Shown here: positions 1 through 11,533 of the stretch, in pieces
How the letters are laid out: each line of letters opens with the position of its first letter
Position numbering within the stretch: the stretch's first letter is position 1
NCBI GenBank assembly: GCA_019802505.1
Contig: JAFMOC010000042.1
Coordinates: 2,257,501-2,321,500 of the forward strand
From: Corydoras sp. C115
Lineage: Eukaryota; Chordata; Actinopteri; Siluriformes; Callichthyidae
DNA: 64,000 nucleotides
Reading direction: 5' to 3'
Made by a program: the position numbers and the translations under genes
Notes under the pieces: generated by a model
What the model was told of the DNA's origin: nothing
Database searches by the model: none
The model's input: the letters and a program-made list of their open reading frames with translations, nothing else

Positions 1-573
1 ATGTGTACAAGGAGAACATAAGAGGATGCATAACAGACATTCACACAAAAGAACAATATTTTTATCTTTCTCTATTATGAATATTTACAATAAATTTGCA
101 TTATTTTTTTTGGCATTTTTATCTAAGAGGCACTGTGCAGAAATTTTTGGACACACTACCTGTTCTCTTGTGACCACGGCTTAAAAGTTGTTTATTATTC
201 AGCTGAATCAGTATATAAATCAACATTATATATTAAATTATTGTGATTTTTTGAAGCAAGAAATACTGATTAGTAAAATTGTAGGTTTTTAAGGAATGGC
301 AATACATGTTGTACAGTGTCAAAAAGTCTATTGATACATATTTCACTCCAGTCTCTATCACAATTGTCACAGAATGTTACAAAAAACATTGCATCATTAT
401 TTATAAGTAGGAAAGTACAAGCTGTCTTCGGGCAGAGAAATTCATATTTAAAGCCTTATAAACAAGTTTAAAAAATGGCACGAACTGATGGCCAGCTATT
501 TCCAGCATTAGTACTTTTAAAATAGTAACTTATCGACCATTGTTCTTTCCTTTGTTACCTTCCACTTAATCTT
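1..573. other. AT-rich single-copy sequence
   Basis: No gene, repeat family or long ORF is recognised here. The sequence is AT-rich with short homopolymer runs. It could be intergenic or intronic, and I see no splice-site pair worth reporting. Confidence 0.5.
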
Positions 574-871
574 GTGTGTGTGTGTGTGTGGGGGGGGGGG
601 GGGGGTTCCCCTTGTTCATCCAGGTGAGAAAGTTTTGGGCGCTGAGATACACTCAGGACAGGGTGACAATCTATCATTGGGTGGACACACAGACACACAC
701 AGACACACACTGTATGGGGCAATTTAGAGCATTCAATTTACCTTGAATCCATGTCTTTGGACAATGGGGGGACATCGGAGTTTATGAGAGTCCAAAAACT
801 CTAACCAAATTGGGATTTAAACCTGGATCCCCAGCACTGAGACGTGAACGTGAATGTGCTAAGCATCAAAG
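574..871 (-). mobile_element. Diverged DANA/Mermaid-like SINE
   Basis: An old copy of the SINE described fully at 7453-7811. In + strand order one sees the tail-side block (TTCCCC..TTCATCCAG..GAGAAAG), the middle CA-rich stretch (about 685-710), the GGGGCAATTTAGAG block and the degraded tRNA-like head near 805-871. The tail side abuts a GT run followed by a long G run (574-605). Many substitutions, including a broken B box, suggest it is inactive. Confidence 0.8.
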
Positions 872-2396
872 ATAATACTGAAAGTTGAGTTGTTTTATTT
901 GGCTGAAAATGTCTAATCATCAAAAGTGTATCTCCAATCAGAGGGAGTAAGCCCATTAAAAGGCTCTACACTCACAATCTGATTGTGACTTACCGAAATG
1001 GTGTGAAATCATCACTGGATTTTTGTAGGGTGATTTGTGATGGTGGGAGGGCCATGCACTAAAAATAACCTTTTTTTATCATTTTAGTGCTACAATAAAC
1101 TAAAATACTGTTTAATATCAAAATTAATCTATATATGAAGTAAACATTTAGGATGGGAAACAAGGTCTGTTTTTGTAGCATTAAAACAAGTCATGTCTTT
1201 CATAGCGACAATGTTCTGTCACATTCACTTCTGAAAGGAGAACACTGATTTTTCTTTAAAGAAACAATGTCTATGAGGGGAAGAAGCGAAGGCTGGACTA
1301 ATTTCACTGTGTTATGGTTTTGAATGAGGATGAAAAAAACACCAGATGTCTATCAATATTTAGTAGTAAACATCATAAACATGTATCACAATGTGGCATT
1401 TATGTGTGTGGCATAGTAAAATGATGTGGTTAAAAATGAAGTAGTACTTACAGCAAATATTTCTATAATAATAAGAAAGCACAATGCATGATAAAATTCT
1501 GTTGTGTCTTCCACTATTCATCAAATGCTTTTGGATTTTATCACTTGCATGTGTAACTATTTTATGAAGCAGCTTTTACTGAACTAAACCACGACCACAA
1601 ATTGATTTATATACAGAACACTGACTGGCCGCTCAGACTGTATGAAGACAAATGGGAAGTCATAAAGAAAAGCATAGATAATTCTCCAGGCCTTGAATGA
1701 TGTGGCATTTGCAGACGCTTCCCTGCATCACCTAGAAACTCGGACTAGAGCCAACGAGTCATCTAAATTGGCCAGGGCAAACAGATTATGAGGGGAAGGC
1801 AGCAAATTAAAAGTCAGTTTCATATCAAATCTTTCTTGAACTTGATAGACTAAAAAATCTCATTACAGCCTGCATAATTTCAGTTCATGATGCAGAGAAG
1901 AGCATATGCTCTTTCATGCAATTGAATCATTTGAAATGTGCACAGTAGGGTCTGCAAGCTGCCAGTTGTGCAGGTGAGAGTGGATGTGTATGTATGTATG
2001 AATGTGTGGGAATATGTCTTCTCTTGCTTTATTTCATATCATATTGGTTTAAAATGTACAGGATTCTTTAACTATATACTGTCTGTTATTAAGTATGTTG
2101 AACCTGAATGGCAATATTCTTAGTATGGTAACATAAAATGATACTAATACTACCTACCTAATACTCCAATTACATCAGGTTACTGATTAATACAACAATG
2201 TACACATTCTTAAAACTAGCTAGAGTTTTAAAAACCACCAGATATTACAGGTTCATTGCATCAACATCCATCTTTTATTGGACTCAACATGAGATCTATG
2301 CTTGCATAATACACCATAAAAAATAAAGTAGGTTCATGTGCCAAAACATTTTTGTGAAAAAACAATATCTGACCATACAAAATACTGACATTAGCA
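872..2396. other. Single-copy stretch without recognised genes
   Basis: No coding or repeat signature was found. The part around 1690-1810 is less AT-rich than its surroundings and could be conserved non-coding sequence. A short (TTAAA)n run lies just downstream at 2440-2462. Confidence 0.4.
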
Positions 2397-2440
2397 ATAG
2401 GTTATCACCCTGACCTGGGTGTATAGCCCTAGTACTGGAT
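2397..2440 (+). mobile_element. SINE fragment
   Basis: A 44-bp scrap that matches the 'CCCTGTCCTGGGTGTATCTGCCC' part of the local SINE with several substitutions. It ends in a (TTAAA)n run. Identification rests on this one block only. Confidence 0.45.
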
Positions 2441-2529
2441 TAAATTAAATTAAATTAAATTATGGAAAAGAATGAGATGAGATAAGATATTGCTGACACC
2501 TGACTATTACAGAACATTCATTACACATC

Positions 2530-2720
2530 TTTAGCTTAATCCTCTACAGAGGTTGCAGGCGAGTTCCCCATGCCCATCCAGTGGAGAATGTTTCGGGTGC
2601 TGGGCAGATACACCCAGGGCCGGGCGCCAGCCTAATGCTGGCCACTCACTCACTCACTCACTCACTCACTCACTCACTCACTCACTCACTCACTCACTCA
2701 CTCACTCACTCACTCACACA

Positions 2721-2782
<62 letters not shown>

Positions 2783-2840
2783 CCTGGATCCTCAGCACTG
2801 AGAGCTGAACATGTTAATTACTAAGCCACCGTGTTGCCCT
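2530..2840 (-). mobile_element. SINE with its middle replaced by a microsatellite
   Basis: The tail side (2530-2640) and the head (2781-2840, ending ACCGTGTTGCCCT) are recognisable. The body between them is replaced by (CTCA)n at about 2642-2716 followed by (CA)n to 2778. The usual GGGGCAATTTGGAG and GTGGGAGGAAACC blocks are missing. This is the clearest case here of the SINE's internal CA-rich segment expanding and displacing its neighbours. Confidence 0.85.
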
Positions 2841-3580
2841 ATTACAAAACACTTTTTTAAAGTTACTTAAACCCCAGTGGGGCCGCAGGGGCCTATCCAA
2901 GATATTATTGGGTAAAAGATTTATTTATTCAAAAGGCAAAAACCAAGATAAGACATAAATGCATACTTTTTAACGCCTTAACTGAGTATCAAACCCCAGG
3001 ACCTTTTTCCTCTCTGGTGACAGCACCAGGTTAATACCTTTTTCATGTTCAATAAACCATTATCTGCTTTAATGATATATTAAATTCAATTGCTCTTAAA
3101 ATAATTTTTCTACACATCTGCAAAGTTTCCTACAAAGAGAAACATCTTACTCTTTTTCAAAATGTATTACTCAACTCTGAAGGCTTAATGAATGCTTTGT
3201 GGCCTACAACCCCTCCCCTTGGTCTATAAGGCTTGTCTTTAGTATCAGGACATCTGGATGTAGTAATGCACACACAAACACCCAAGCAGCAGGAAGAATT
3301 TGGGTAGGCATAGGCCAGTGCTCCCTCACAAGTATTATGTAAATTAAATTTGTTAATTCAGAGCCCCTGTCTCAGGAAAATCTGCCACCAACACCTGCCA
3401 CTGTTTCAAATGCAAGGACACAGATTCACATTGACACAGTCTTCATTAAATAAACAAACCAGGTTCTCCATAACAGCATTTGGTGGAAGGCACCATCAAT
3501 TCTTATACATTTAGATCATAGCAATTGGGAATGACACTGAGGCGCTCTATCCTCCTGTCTCTAGCCACATGGGGTGAAAA
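2841..3580. other. Single-copy AT-rich stretch
   Basis: No gene or known repeat recognised. The sequence contains ordinary AT-rich DNA and short CA runs. Confidence 0.4.
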
Positions 3581-4054
<474 letters not shown>

Positions 4055-4120
4055 TGATTGTTGGATAAATTTTTGATGTACAACACGAGTGTTGTACATC
4101 ATAAATTTATCCAACAATCA
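4055..4120. repeat. Near-perfect palindrome, 32-bp arms
   Basis: Arms at 4055-4086 and 4089-4120 are reverse complements with one mismatch and only two bases between them. It begins TGATTGTTGGATAA and ends with the complement. A related short copy of the arm end (CAACAATCCAACAATG) follows at 4121-4134. It could form a cruciform or an RNA hairpin. It may be a very small foldback MITE, a decayed inverted duplication or a small-RNA hairpin, and the sequence alone does not decide. Confidence 0.85.
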
Positions 4121-4134
4121 ACAATCCAACAATG

Positions 4135-7091
4135 ATGAGTTTTTTTGCACTTTGGTTTATGATTTATTTAAAGGTTCTTCTATGTAATTCATTTAAATCT
4201 TGATGATTATCCCAATAGGGAGGAAATTTAAACCTTCTACACTGCTAGCAATAACTAATAGCAGATTTGACTTCTTTTAAAAGTCCGTGAACAATCTGGT
4301 GCTTACAGGCTAGCAGGATGTAAATGATCCAGATGCATTATTTTAAACATGTACGCTCACACCCAGTAACATGTGTTTGCCCTCTCTCTCCTATGACATT
4401 TGGGTGCATATCAACTAAGTCATAAAATGCATTTACAAATTGCATTATTTTTTTTAATTAGATTTAGAAAAAACTTTACAATTGAAAAAGAGATAGCGAT
4501 CACATTCGATTGCAGGACTAGAATTGAAAAACGTGTTAGCAATTCAAAGTGTGTAATTAACATTGCAATTAAAAACACATTTAAAAAAAATGTACATGGA
4601 TTCAAAAGAATTTTATCAATAATAACAAATAAAAATTAGATGCCTTAGTGAGTTTTTCTATTAGTAATTTATTACATATTAAAGGAATCAATTAGATTCA
4701 TGCTTGATGATGAAATTAAGGTAAATGAAAGACAACTACATCAGCAGATGGCTAAATCAATCACATGTTTTAAAAGACATCCCATTAAAATAACACAAGA
4801 TATAACTGAATAGCCACGTGAAAAACCCAGACACATAAAGAGAAAAATTCTGCTGGGATACAAAAAAAAATTGGGGTCAAGTAGAAAACTTAAGCAGAGG
4901 TTTTCTTTTGTGCACCTTGTTTGTTTTTGCCTGACTCAGTATGTTTTGGAGATTATGGCTCATCACATCGCTTTGTGCTTTTATTTTGTGCCATTAATGT
5001 GTAGTCATGTCAAAATATTTGACAGCATGAACAACATTTATTGCAATTAAGGGTCAAATGGCATGCAAACTAAACAAGGTGGACCAACAGCATGTAGTTG
5101 TGTTTTTGAATAGGGCAGAATTGCGGCACTGCTCGGTGCATCGGCATTTGGGCATTTCCATAAATGCTTGCGGCTGTCTTGCTATTGCTATTTTTAAATG
5201 CATTTGGGCTAAATGCCCTGTCACATCATTTGCGTATTTTGTATTTTTTTTTCCTCAAATGTGGCTACCTTTTCCTAAAGGCTGTATTCTAAAACAAATG
5301 CCCATTATCATGAAGTCTGCCTTAGCGGCTGAAACTTTGAGTCCTCGCTTGAGATCATTGACAGCTTGACGTGGCGAAGGTCAATTGAAATAACAGGTTT
5401 GGGCTTTATTATGAATTTAACTCCTGTGTTTTACTTTGCAAGTGTGCTGGGAACATTGTGTCTGAGGAAAGGCAGGTAGCCACCATCCCCACACGCTAAT
5501 GAGATGGTTATGCTAAGCCACACATGGCAAAACTTGTGATTAAGATTAATCTTTCCTGAATATTTTTAACCAGTCATGCTGCACACATGGATGAATGAGC
5601 AGCTAGGCTGAGGAACAGGGTAAGGATGGCATCATTACAAAGAAGTCAGTTCGAGTACCGGTATTTGGTATTACATGTACGTTTATATTTTATTTAAAAA
5701 GACAGCATTACAACCAAATTAGAACCTGGATACACTTGTAAATCCTTTTTTGGAAGTAGACATTAAAGTAGGCATATTGCTCATAATTATGCTTTTGGCC
5801 TTTTCATACAGTAGTACACTCGTAGGACATGTAAATGTAAAACATGACCTAGATAGAGATCTGCTTAAAAATCTGCCTTTTATCATTATAAATTATCCAC
5901 CTTTCTCCACATTTAGATTCACCTTTTTTTTTTTTGCAAATAGCCTAAGGTTTCTCTGTTGCTTATTAAACCCCTACTCCTACTGCTGCCTTACCATGAA
6001 CCAGCCATGATGATCGTGTGTACACACTGAGCAGATGTCTTCTTCCGCCAACTCTTCTACAAACACATAAACACGGCAATAAATATTCTGTACAGTAATC
6101 TGGTGTGTCACTAAGCCTCTATGCTTACAAAGGTTACATGAAATACCGTCAGTCAGGGGGAGTCCCAGAAGCAGGCCTCCCCATAGCCAACCGCTTTTTA
6201 AAGGTGCGGCGGCACCACACGTCACAGCCAGTATGAAGATACAAACAAGATGGCAAAGCGCATCAATCCGCCACTGCCTCCTGCCACTTTGATCTAATTC
6301 CACTCTTTGCTTTCTGATGCATGGAGCTGTCAGATTAAGGGCTGCTTGGGAGCCTGCCATGGCTGTTGAGCTTGACAGCCTGTGTGATGGATTACAGACA
6401 AAACAAAAGGGTTATCACCTTCAACCACCAACATTTCTATCCTTTCAGAAAGATAAGGGAGGAGAACACCTCACACTTCCTTTGACAGCAAGAACACTTC
6501 AAAAAGAGAAGTGTGCAATGCTAATACGCTTCCCCTTCCGGTGCACGTCAGGGAGATTCTTTGACAAACTGTTCTTTTGGCCACAATTAAATAATTACCA
6601 CAAAGGACCTGATGGATTCCTAATTATTATTATATTTGGACAAATAAGGCTAATCACTTGAAAGAAGATTTATACTGATACACAGCAATAAATATTTTTT
6701 TAACCCTGCTACCTTCCCAACCTCGGTAATGAGAATGGACTGTTTTTTTTAATCCCAGCTTTAAATTCTATACTGCGATTGAAATATAAATTTATTACTT
6801 TATCTTTTTAATTTATTAAAGTTTCGATTTTTGATTTTCATTAAGAAATAATGTTTCAGTGATTCATAGGTGGCTACAGTAGAGATAATTACTATATTAG
6901 AATAAAACTACACATAGACAAATGTGTATAAATGTTAAAAGTTAAAAACATTATTATAAAAAACATTCTCAGGTACTTTGCACTCATATTTTTTGTGCAA
7001 CCTTATTTTTGAAATTTTGTGGTTGAATGTATTTATGTAAACTTATTTTTACTTGTAAGGGTTGCAATCTCTGATTGAAAAACAGAGGTGA
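4135..7091. other. Single-copy block; possible non-coding regulatory sequence
   Basis: No transposon or coding exon recognised in about 3 kb. The parts around 5050-5400 and 6300-6560 are less AT-rich and contain short non-repetitive motif clusters. CTGTCA at 6327-6332 and TGACAG at 6373-6378 match the core bound by MEIS/TGIF-type homeodomain proteins in general, but such short sites are common by chance. The open frames of 80-126 aa in both strands look like chance frames. Confidence 0.35.
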
Positions 7092-7292
7092 GTAGAGGTG
7101 GCTTAGTGGTGCACCTCTCAGCACTGGTTCTAATCTCAATCTAGGTGTTTCCATGTTTCCAAGTTTTTTCCAACTTTCCATGTTCTTTCTGTGTCTGCGC
7201 AGATTTCTTTTGGATTCTCCAGATTCTTTTCACAGTGCAAAAACATGGATTCAAGGTAAATTGAATGCTCTAATTTCACCATATAGAATGTG

Positions 7293-7358
<66 letters not shown>

Positions 7359-7398
7359 TGAGTGTAGATTGGCGCCCTGTCCTAATGTGAATCTTATT
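7092..7398 (+). mobile_element. SINE with internal GT expansion
   Basis: The head (GTGGCTTAGTGGT, 7098-7110) shows the A-box region. The B-box region is decayed. The body (TCCATGTTCTTTCT.. AAAACATGGATTCAAGG) is followed by a 60-bp GT run at 7297-7356 in the normal position of the SINE's short GT segment. A remnant of the ATTGGCGCCCTGTCCT block follows, and the 3' end is lost. Confidence 0.8.
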
Positions 7399-7440
7399 GA
7401 TTTGCATATTTAAAAATAAAAAATAAAGATTATTTTAGCA

Positions 7441-7452
7441 CCTCTAATCATT
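7441..7452. repeat. Target-site duplication, left copy
   Basis: CACCTCTAATCA here and CACCCCTAATCA at 7812-7823 flank the SINE at 7453-7811, with one mismatch in 12 bp. Confidence 0.8.
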
Positions 7453-7811
7453 CATTCATTCATTATCTTCCGCTTTATCCTATATTAGGGTCACGGGGGG
7501 GTTCCCCATGCCCATCCAGGGGAGAACGTTTCGGGCGCTGGGCAGATACACCCAGGACAGGGTGCCAATCTATCGCTGGGCACACACTCACACACACAGA
7601 CACGCACACAAACACACTCTACATGGGGCAATTTGAAGAACTCAATTAACTTGATCCATGTTTTTGGACTGTGGGAGGAAACCGGAGAACCCAGAGGAAA
7701 CCCACACGGACACGGGGAGAACATGGAAACTCCACCCAGATGGGGATTCGAACCGGGAATCCCTAGCGCTTAGAGGCGAATGTGCTAACCACTAAGCCAC
7801 CGTGCCGCCCT
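7453..7811 (-). mobile_element. Full-length tRNA-derived SINE (DANA/Mermaid-like)
   Basis: This is the best reference copy of the family in the window. Read on the minus strand, it starts with a GGCGGCACGG head and then has TGGCTTAGTGG (RNA polymerase III A-box-like) and GGTTCGAATCC (B-box-like) promoter elements. The body holds TTTCCTCTGGGTTCTCCGG and GTCCAAAAACATGG, then a GT-rich middle, the CCCTGTCCTGGGTGTATC block and AGCGGAAGATAATGAATGAA with an (ATGA)n tail. No protein is encoded. Such elements move with LINE reverse transcriptase. The layout (tRNA head, conserved body, LINE-like short-repeat tail) matches the fish DANA/HE1/Mermaid group. I assign the family from memory of its hallmarks, not from a search. 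Confidence 0.92.
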
Positions 7812-8221
7812 CACCCCTAATCAACCTAACAAATATTTGTGGGCATGCCAGCCCCAAAATCTTTAGACAGTATTTTTCACAGCATCAAGAAAATATCACA
7901 AACACAAATTAATTTTTCAGGGCACACTCACACATGTGACCCCATGAACAGAAACCTACAGCAGGGGACAAGTTTCTCTTAGGACAACCCTCTCCCAGTC
8001 CATGTACAGGGTGGGAAATGGTCACATAAAATGTTGGGCTCCCTTATATACAGACATCTTAAAACTGTGGTTGTCATGCACAGTAACATGTACTAGGAGG
8101 AGCGCTCCTAGTGAATCAGTGTTGTGCACACCAATAAATGCAAGAATGCATATATAAATAGATGTAGAATGCATATATAAATAGACCAATAAATGCAATA
8201 AATGTAGAGGTTTAAAAAAAA

Positions 8222-8225
<4 letters not shown>
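7812..8225. other. Single-copy sequence with a small tandem duplication
   Basis: Contains two copies of GAATGCATATATAAATAG at 8144-8161 and 8168-8185, plus a short inverted repeat at 8091-8111 (ACTAGGAG..CTCCTAGT). The first 12 bp are the right copy of the adjacent SINE's target duplication. No gene is recognised. Confidence 0.5.
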
Positions 8226-8267
<42 letters not shown>

Positions 8268-8271
8268 AAAA

Positions 8272-8320
<49 letters not shown>

Positions 8321-8451
8321 CCCAGCAATAGATTGGCACCCTGTCCTGGGTGTATCTGCCCAGCACCCGAAACGTTCTCCCCTGGATGGGCATGGGCAAC
8401 CCCTGCGACCCTATTATTTAAAGCGGAAGATGGGATGGATGTATATATGGA

Positions 8452-8546
<95 letters not shown>
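8226..8546. repeat. Cluster of three (AT)n microsatellites around a SINE piece
   Basis: AT runs at about 8226-8264, 8275-8305 and 8458-8546 enclose the SINE 3' half at 8306-8445. Poly(Ile-Tyr) frames seen here are artefacts of the repeat. Confidence 0.95.
8306..8445 (+). mobile_element. SINE 3' half
   Basis: Starts in the GT segment and continues with CCCAGCAATAGATTGGC, the GTCCTGGGTGTATCTGCC block and CTCCCCTGGATGGGCATGGG, ending in AGCGGAAGATGGGATGGATG. The 5' half with the promoter is absent, having been replaced by AT repeat. Confidence 0.88.
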
Positions 8547-8549
<3 letters not shown>

Positions 8550-8771
8550 ACTCTTTTTTTACAGTGTACTGCAAATGTCTCACATAATAAAAGTGTGAGA
8601 AAATGTGCAAATCTGTTTATCTACTACCATATTCATTTTTGATTCTACTAGGAGAGAAAAAACAGATGTACAAAGTAAAAACTAAAGTATCTGTAATATT
8701 CAAATAAGCATTTGAAAAAGCATAAACATAGAAAAATCCTTCAAATAGTGGAATAATATTTATAATTTATA

Positions 8772-9152
8772 TAATTACATAATATAATTCATTCATTCAT
8801 TATCTTCCGCTTTATCCTCTATTAGGGTCACGGTGGGGTTCCCCGTGCCCATCCAGGGGAGAACGTCTAGGGCGCCGGACAGATACACCCAGGACAGGGC
8901 GCCAATCTATTGCTGGGCACACACTCACTCACACAAACACACTCTATATGGGGCAATTTGGAGAACTCAATTGACTTGATCCATGTTTTTGGACTGTGGG
9001 AGGAAACCGGAGAACCCGGAGGAAACCCACATGGACATGGGGAGAACATGGAAACTCCACCCAGATGGGGATTCGAACCGGGAATCCCTAGTGCTGAGAG
9101 GCAAACGTCCTAACCACTAAGCCACCGTGCCGCCTAATTATATAATATAATT
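8772..9152 (-). mobile_element. Full-length SINE with 18-bp target-site duplication
   Basis: The element spans 8790-9134 on the minus strand and retains both promoter boxes and the (ATGA)n tail. Flanking repeats at 8772-8789 and 9135-9152 (TAATTAYATAATATAATT) match at 17 of 18 positions. The close match to the 7453 and 36409 copies and the well-kept flanks indicate a fairly recent insertion. Confidence 0.93.
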
Positions 9153-9322
9153 ATAATTATAATTTATATAAATAAATTTCCACATGTGCAACAGAAAAAA
9201 ATTTCAATATGAGATTCCTAATGAAAGGAGTTGATCAGATGTCAGAGGGAATGTTGAATTGGTGTAGAAGGAAAGAAAGAACATGGGAAATGGGAAAGAT
9301 GGGAAAGAACATGGGAAAACCT

Positions 9323-9630
9323 GCAGAGGGGGTTCCCTATGCCCATCCAAACGAGAATGTTTTGAGCACTGGGCAGATGCATGCAGGACAGGGCATATCT
9401 ATCGCTAGGCACGTCATTTACACAGGCACACACACAAACAAACACTATATTGGGAAATTTAGAGGATTCAGTTTACCTTGAATCCATGTTTTCAGACTGT
9501 GGGAGGAAACCGGAGAACCCGGAGGAAATCCACGCGGACATGGGGAGAACATGCAAACTCCACCCACATTGGGATTCAAACCTGAAATCCCCAGTGCTAA
9601 GAGGCGAATGTGCTTACCACTAAGCCACTG
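9323..9630 (-). mobile_element. Diverged SINE
   Basis: Recognisable from the GGGGTTCCCTATGCCCATCC end through the GGAGGAAACCGGAGAACC block to the head ending CCACTAAGCCACTG. A segment between the ACAGGGC block and the GCTAGGCAC block is shortened. Older than the 8790 copy. Confidence 0.85.
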
Positions 9631-9647
9631 TCTAAATTTTCATATAT

Positions 9648-10420
9648 GAATCAGAATCAGAATCAGAATCGGACTTTATTGGCCAAGTATGCTCACACAT
9701 ACAAGGAATTTGTCTTTGGTTCCAATAGCCCACAGTGCACAATAAGTGACAGACATACCCAAACTAGCATTCCTCATACACACACACACTCACGCACGCA
9801 CGCATACACACACACACACAGACACACCTGTAAACATAACGGTTGTGCAAGTTGCAGATTGTATTTAAATAAAGTGCTAGTGCAAAAAACTGTAATGAAT
9901 AGTTAAGTAGGTGGAGAGTGGAAGAAGACTGGTTGAGGGTGTGGAGAATGAGTCCAGAAGTAGTTTTTTAATGTTCAGCTGTTCATGAGTGTAATGGCGT
10001 GTGGAAAAAAGCTTCTCCGTAATCTGGAGGTCTTGATCCTCAACTGACTGAACCGCCGGCCTGAGGGAAGATACTGGAACAGGTGATGTCCAGGGTGTGA
10101 TGGATCACGGACGATGTTCTCTGCCCGCTTCCTGGTTCTGGCCGTGTGCAGGTCTGGCAGGGAGGGTAGCTTTACGCCGATGGTCCTCTCTGCAGACCTG
10201 ATGATGCGCTGTAGTCTGTGGGTGTCGTGTCTGGTGGCTGAGCTGCCCCACACTGTGATGGATGCGGTGAGGACAGATTGTGTGGTAGCGGTGTAGAACT
10301 GCACCATCAGCTCCTTGGGCAGGTTGAACTTCCTCAGCTGATGCAGGAAGTACAGTCTCTGCTGAGCCTTCTTGATGATGGTGCTGATGTTGCAGTCCCA
10401 TTTTGTTGCAGTCCCATATG
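9648..10420 (-). mobile_element. 5'-truncated LINE, 3' end of ORF2 plus 3' UTR
   Basis: On the minus strand an open frame runs from about 10420 to a stop at 9975, roughly 145 codons (reading KAQQRLYFLHQLRKFNLPK.., then SITVWGSSAT.., HRLQRIIRSAERTIG, PSHPGHHLFQYLPSGRR and SFFPHAITLMN). This is the conserved C-terminal end, after the reverse-transcriptase core, of jockey-superfamily fish LINEs in the CR1/L2/Rex1 group. I cannot choose the clade securely. The 3' UTR contains an AATAAAGTCCGATTC signal and ends in a (GATTCT)n tail at 9648-9671. A CA-rich stretch at 9775-9830 lies within the UTR. Catalytic motifs are absent because of 5' truncation. Confidence 0.88.
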
Positions 10421-10641
10421 CAACAGCTTTTGAAAAATGTTAATACAATGATTTTCTTTATCAATTAATATGGAATATTAACAAATGTGAAAAGTTTGTA
10501 TAGATACATGGCTTATGTACAGTTTTTCATAATGTCTCTTAGATCATGATTACAGTCTTTGTATGTGTAATGTATGTGTTAATTAAAGCTGATAAAATGG
10601 ACAATAAGTGTAGTAACACAAAGGCGTACCTATGAAAGATG

Positions 10642-10642
<1 letters not shown>
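10421..10642. other. AT-rich single-copy sequence
   Basis: No feature recognised between the LINE truncation point and the next GT microsatellite. Confidence 0.4.

Positions 10643-10712
<70 letters not shown>
10643..10712. repeat. (GT)n microsatellite
   Basis: About 35 GT units with almost no interruptions. Confidence 0.97.
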
Positions 10713-10715
<3 letters not shown>

Positions 10716-11459
10716 TGGGTGTGTGTAAGCATGAGCAAGTAGGCAAACATCAATATTACAGACCTCAGGTTTCCTCTCTAATAAGCAACCCCAGTGATAA
10801 GGCCTGGCCTGTAAAACAGAGTGACAGATGTGAACTAATGCTGGGTTGCATATATCCTAAATAGTGTGGCGATCACAGCAAAGGCTAAACGTTGTCATTG
10901 CACATAATGACATACAAAAGTTGCTTTTACCTACGTCATGTGATGTCTACACCTGACACAGCAACTAACAACCTATTTTTCCTTTTCTTTCTCAATTCGT
11001 TTAATTGTCTTTAACAAAAAGAAGGTCTTTTTTTAAAACATTGTCATTTCAGAAACTCTGGTGACTATTAAGCAAGAGATTAGAGGTAGCTGGCTATGTT
11101 TTACCTCATAACTGTCACTAAACCATGGAGAAAATCCCCCTGTTCAAGATGGGACAGTGCTTAGTGAAGCCTCTGTGATTTCCCCCTCCTTTCTCAACTG
11201 GCTGGCTGTAGGCTGTGCTGATTAACGCTGACGGGTCCTGGCATCTCTCCTGGGAACCAGACCAGGTCTCATGACTGGCTCTAGATAGAACGATCTAATG
11301 GGGTCACACTTTAAGTCAAGAGTCTATTAATAAGAATCAATAAATACGCCATAAGAGATGCAGAAGATGACAGCAGACACCAAGGCATTGTGACCAAGGG
11401 AGGATGGGCTTGAAACTGCCGAGGCCCATCGAGGTAACATCTAGCTTGGTGATGAGGGG

Positions 11460-11462
<3 letters not shown>
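10713..11462. other. Single-copy, moderate GC sequence
   Basis: No repeat family recognised. The stretch 11090-11290 has balanced composition and no low complexity, so it is a candidate for conserved non-coding DNA. That needs a cross-species alignment. Confidence 0.35.

Positions 11463-11532
<70 letters not shown>
11463..11532. repeat. (GT)n microsatellite
   Basis: About 35 GT units. The long poly-(Cys-Val) and poly-(His-Thr) frames across it are artefacts. Confidence 0.97.

Positions 11533-11533
<1 letters not shown>

Noticed and set aside
2640..2780. CRISPR-like array of short regular repeats
   Set aside because: Pure tetra- and dinucleotide microsatellite without unique spacers, in a vertebrate genome.
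2553..2808. Two overlapping frames rich in His-Ser-Leu-Thr and His-Thr
   Set aside because: They are translations of the (CTCA)n(CA)n array inside a SINE; no protein family.
5980..6661. Overlapping frames of 114 and 126 aa on opposite strands
   Set aside because: No domain signature; mutual overlap on both strands suggests composition, not coding.
8212..8642. Frames of 112-132 aa on both strands near the AT arrays
   Set aside because: Poly(Ile-Tyr) from (AT)n plus SINE sequence; frames exist in both directions.
9041..9136. Possible genuine tRNA gene (GGTTCGAATCCC with TGGCTTAGTGG on minus strand)
   Set aside because: These are the promoter boxes of the SINE head; no cloverleaf with a sound acceptor stem could be drawn, and the same sequence recurs many times.
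10105..10464. 119-aa minus-strand frame rich in His and Gln
   Set aside because: An alternative frame of the LINE C-terminal coding sequence; the true frame gives the conserved KAQQRLYFL motif.
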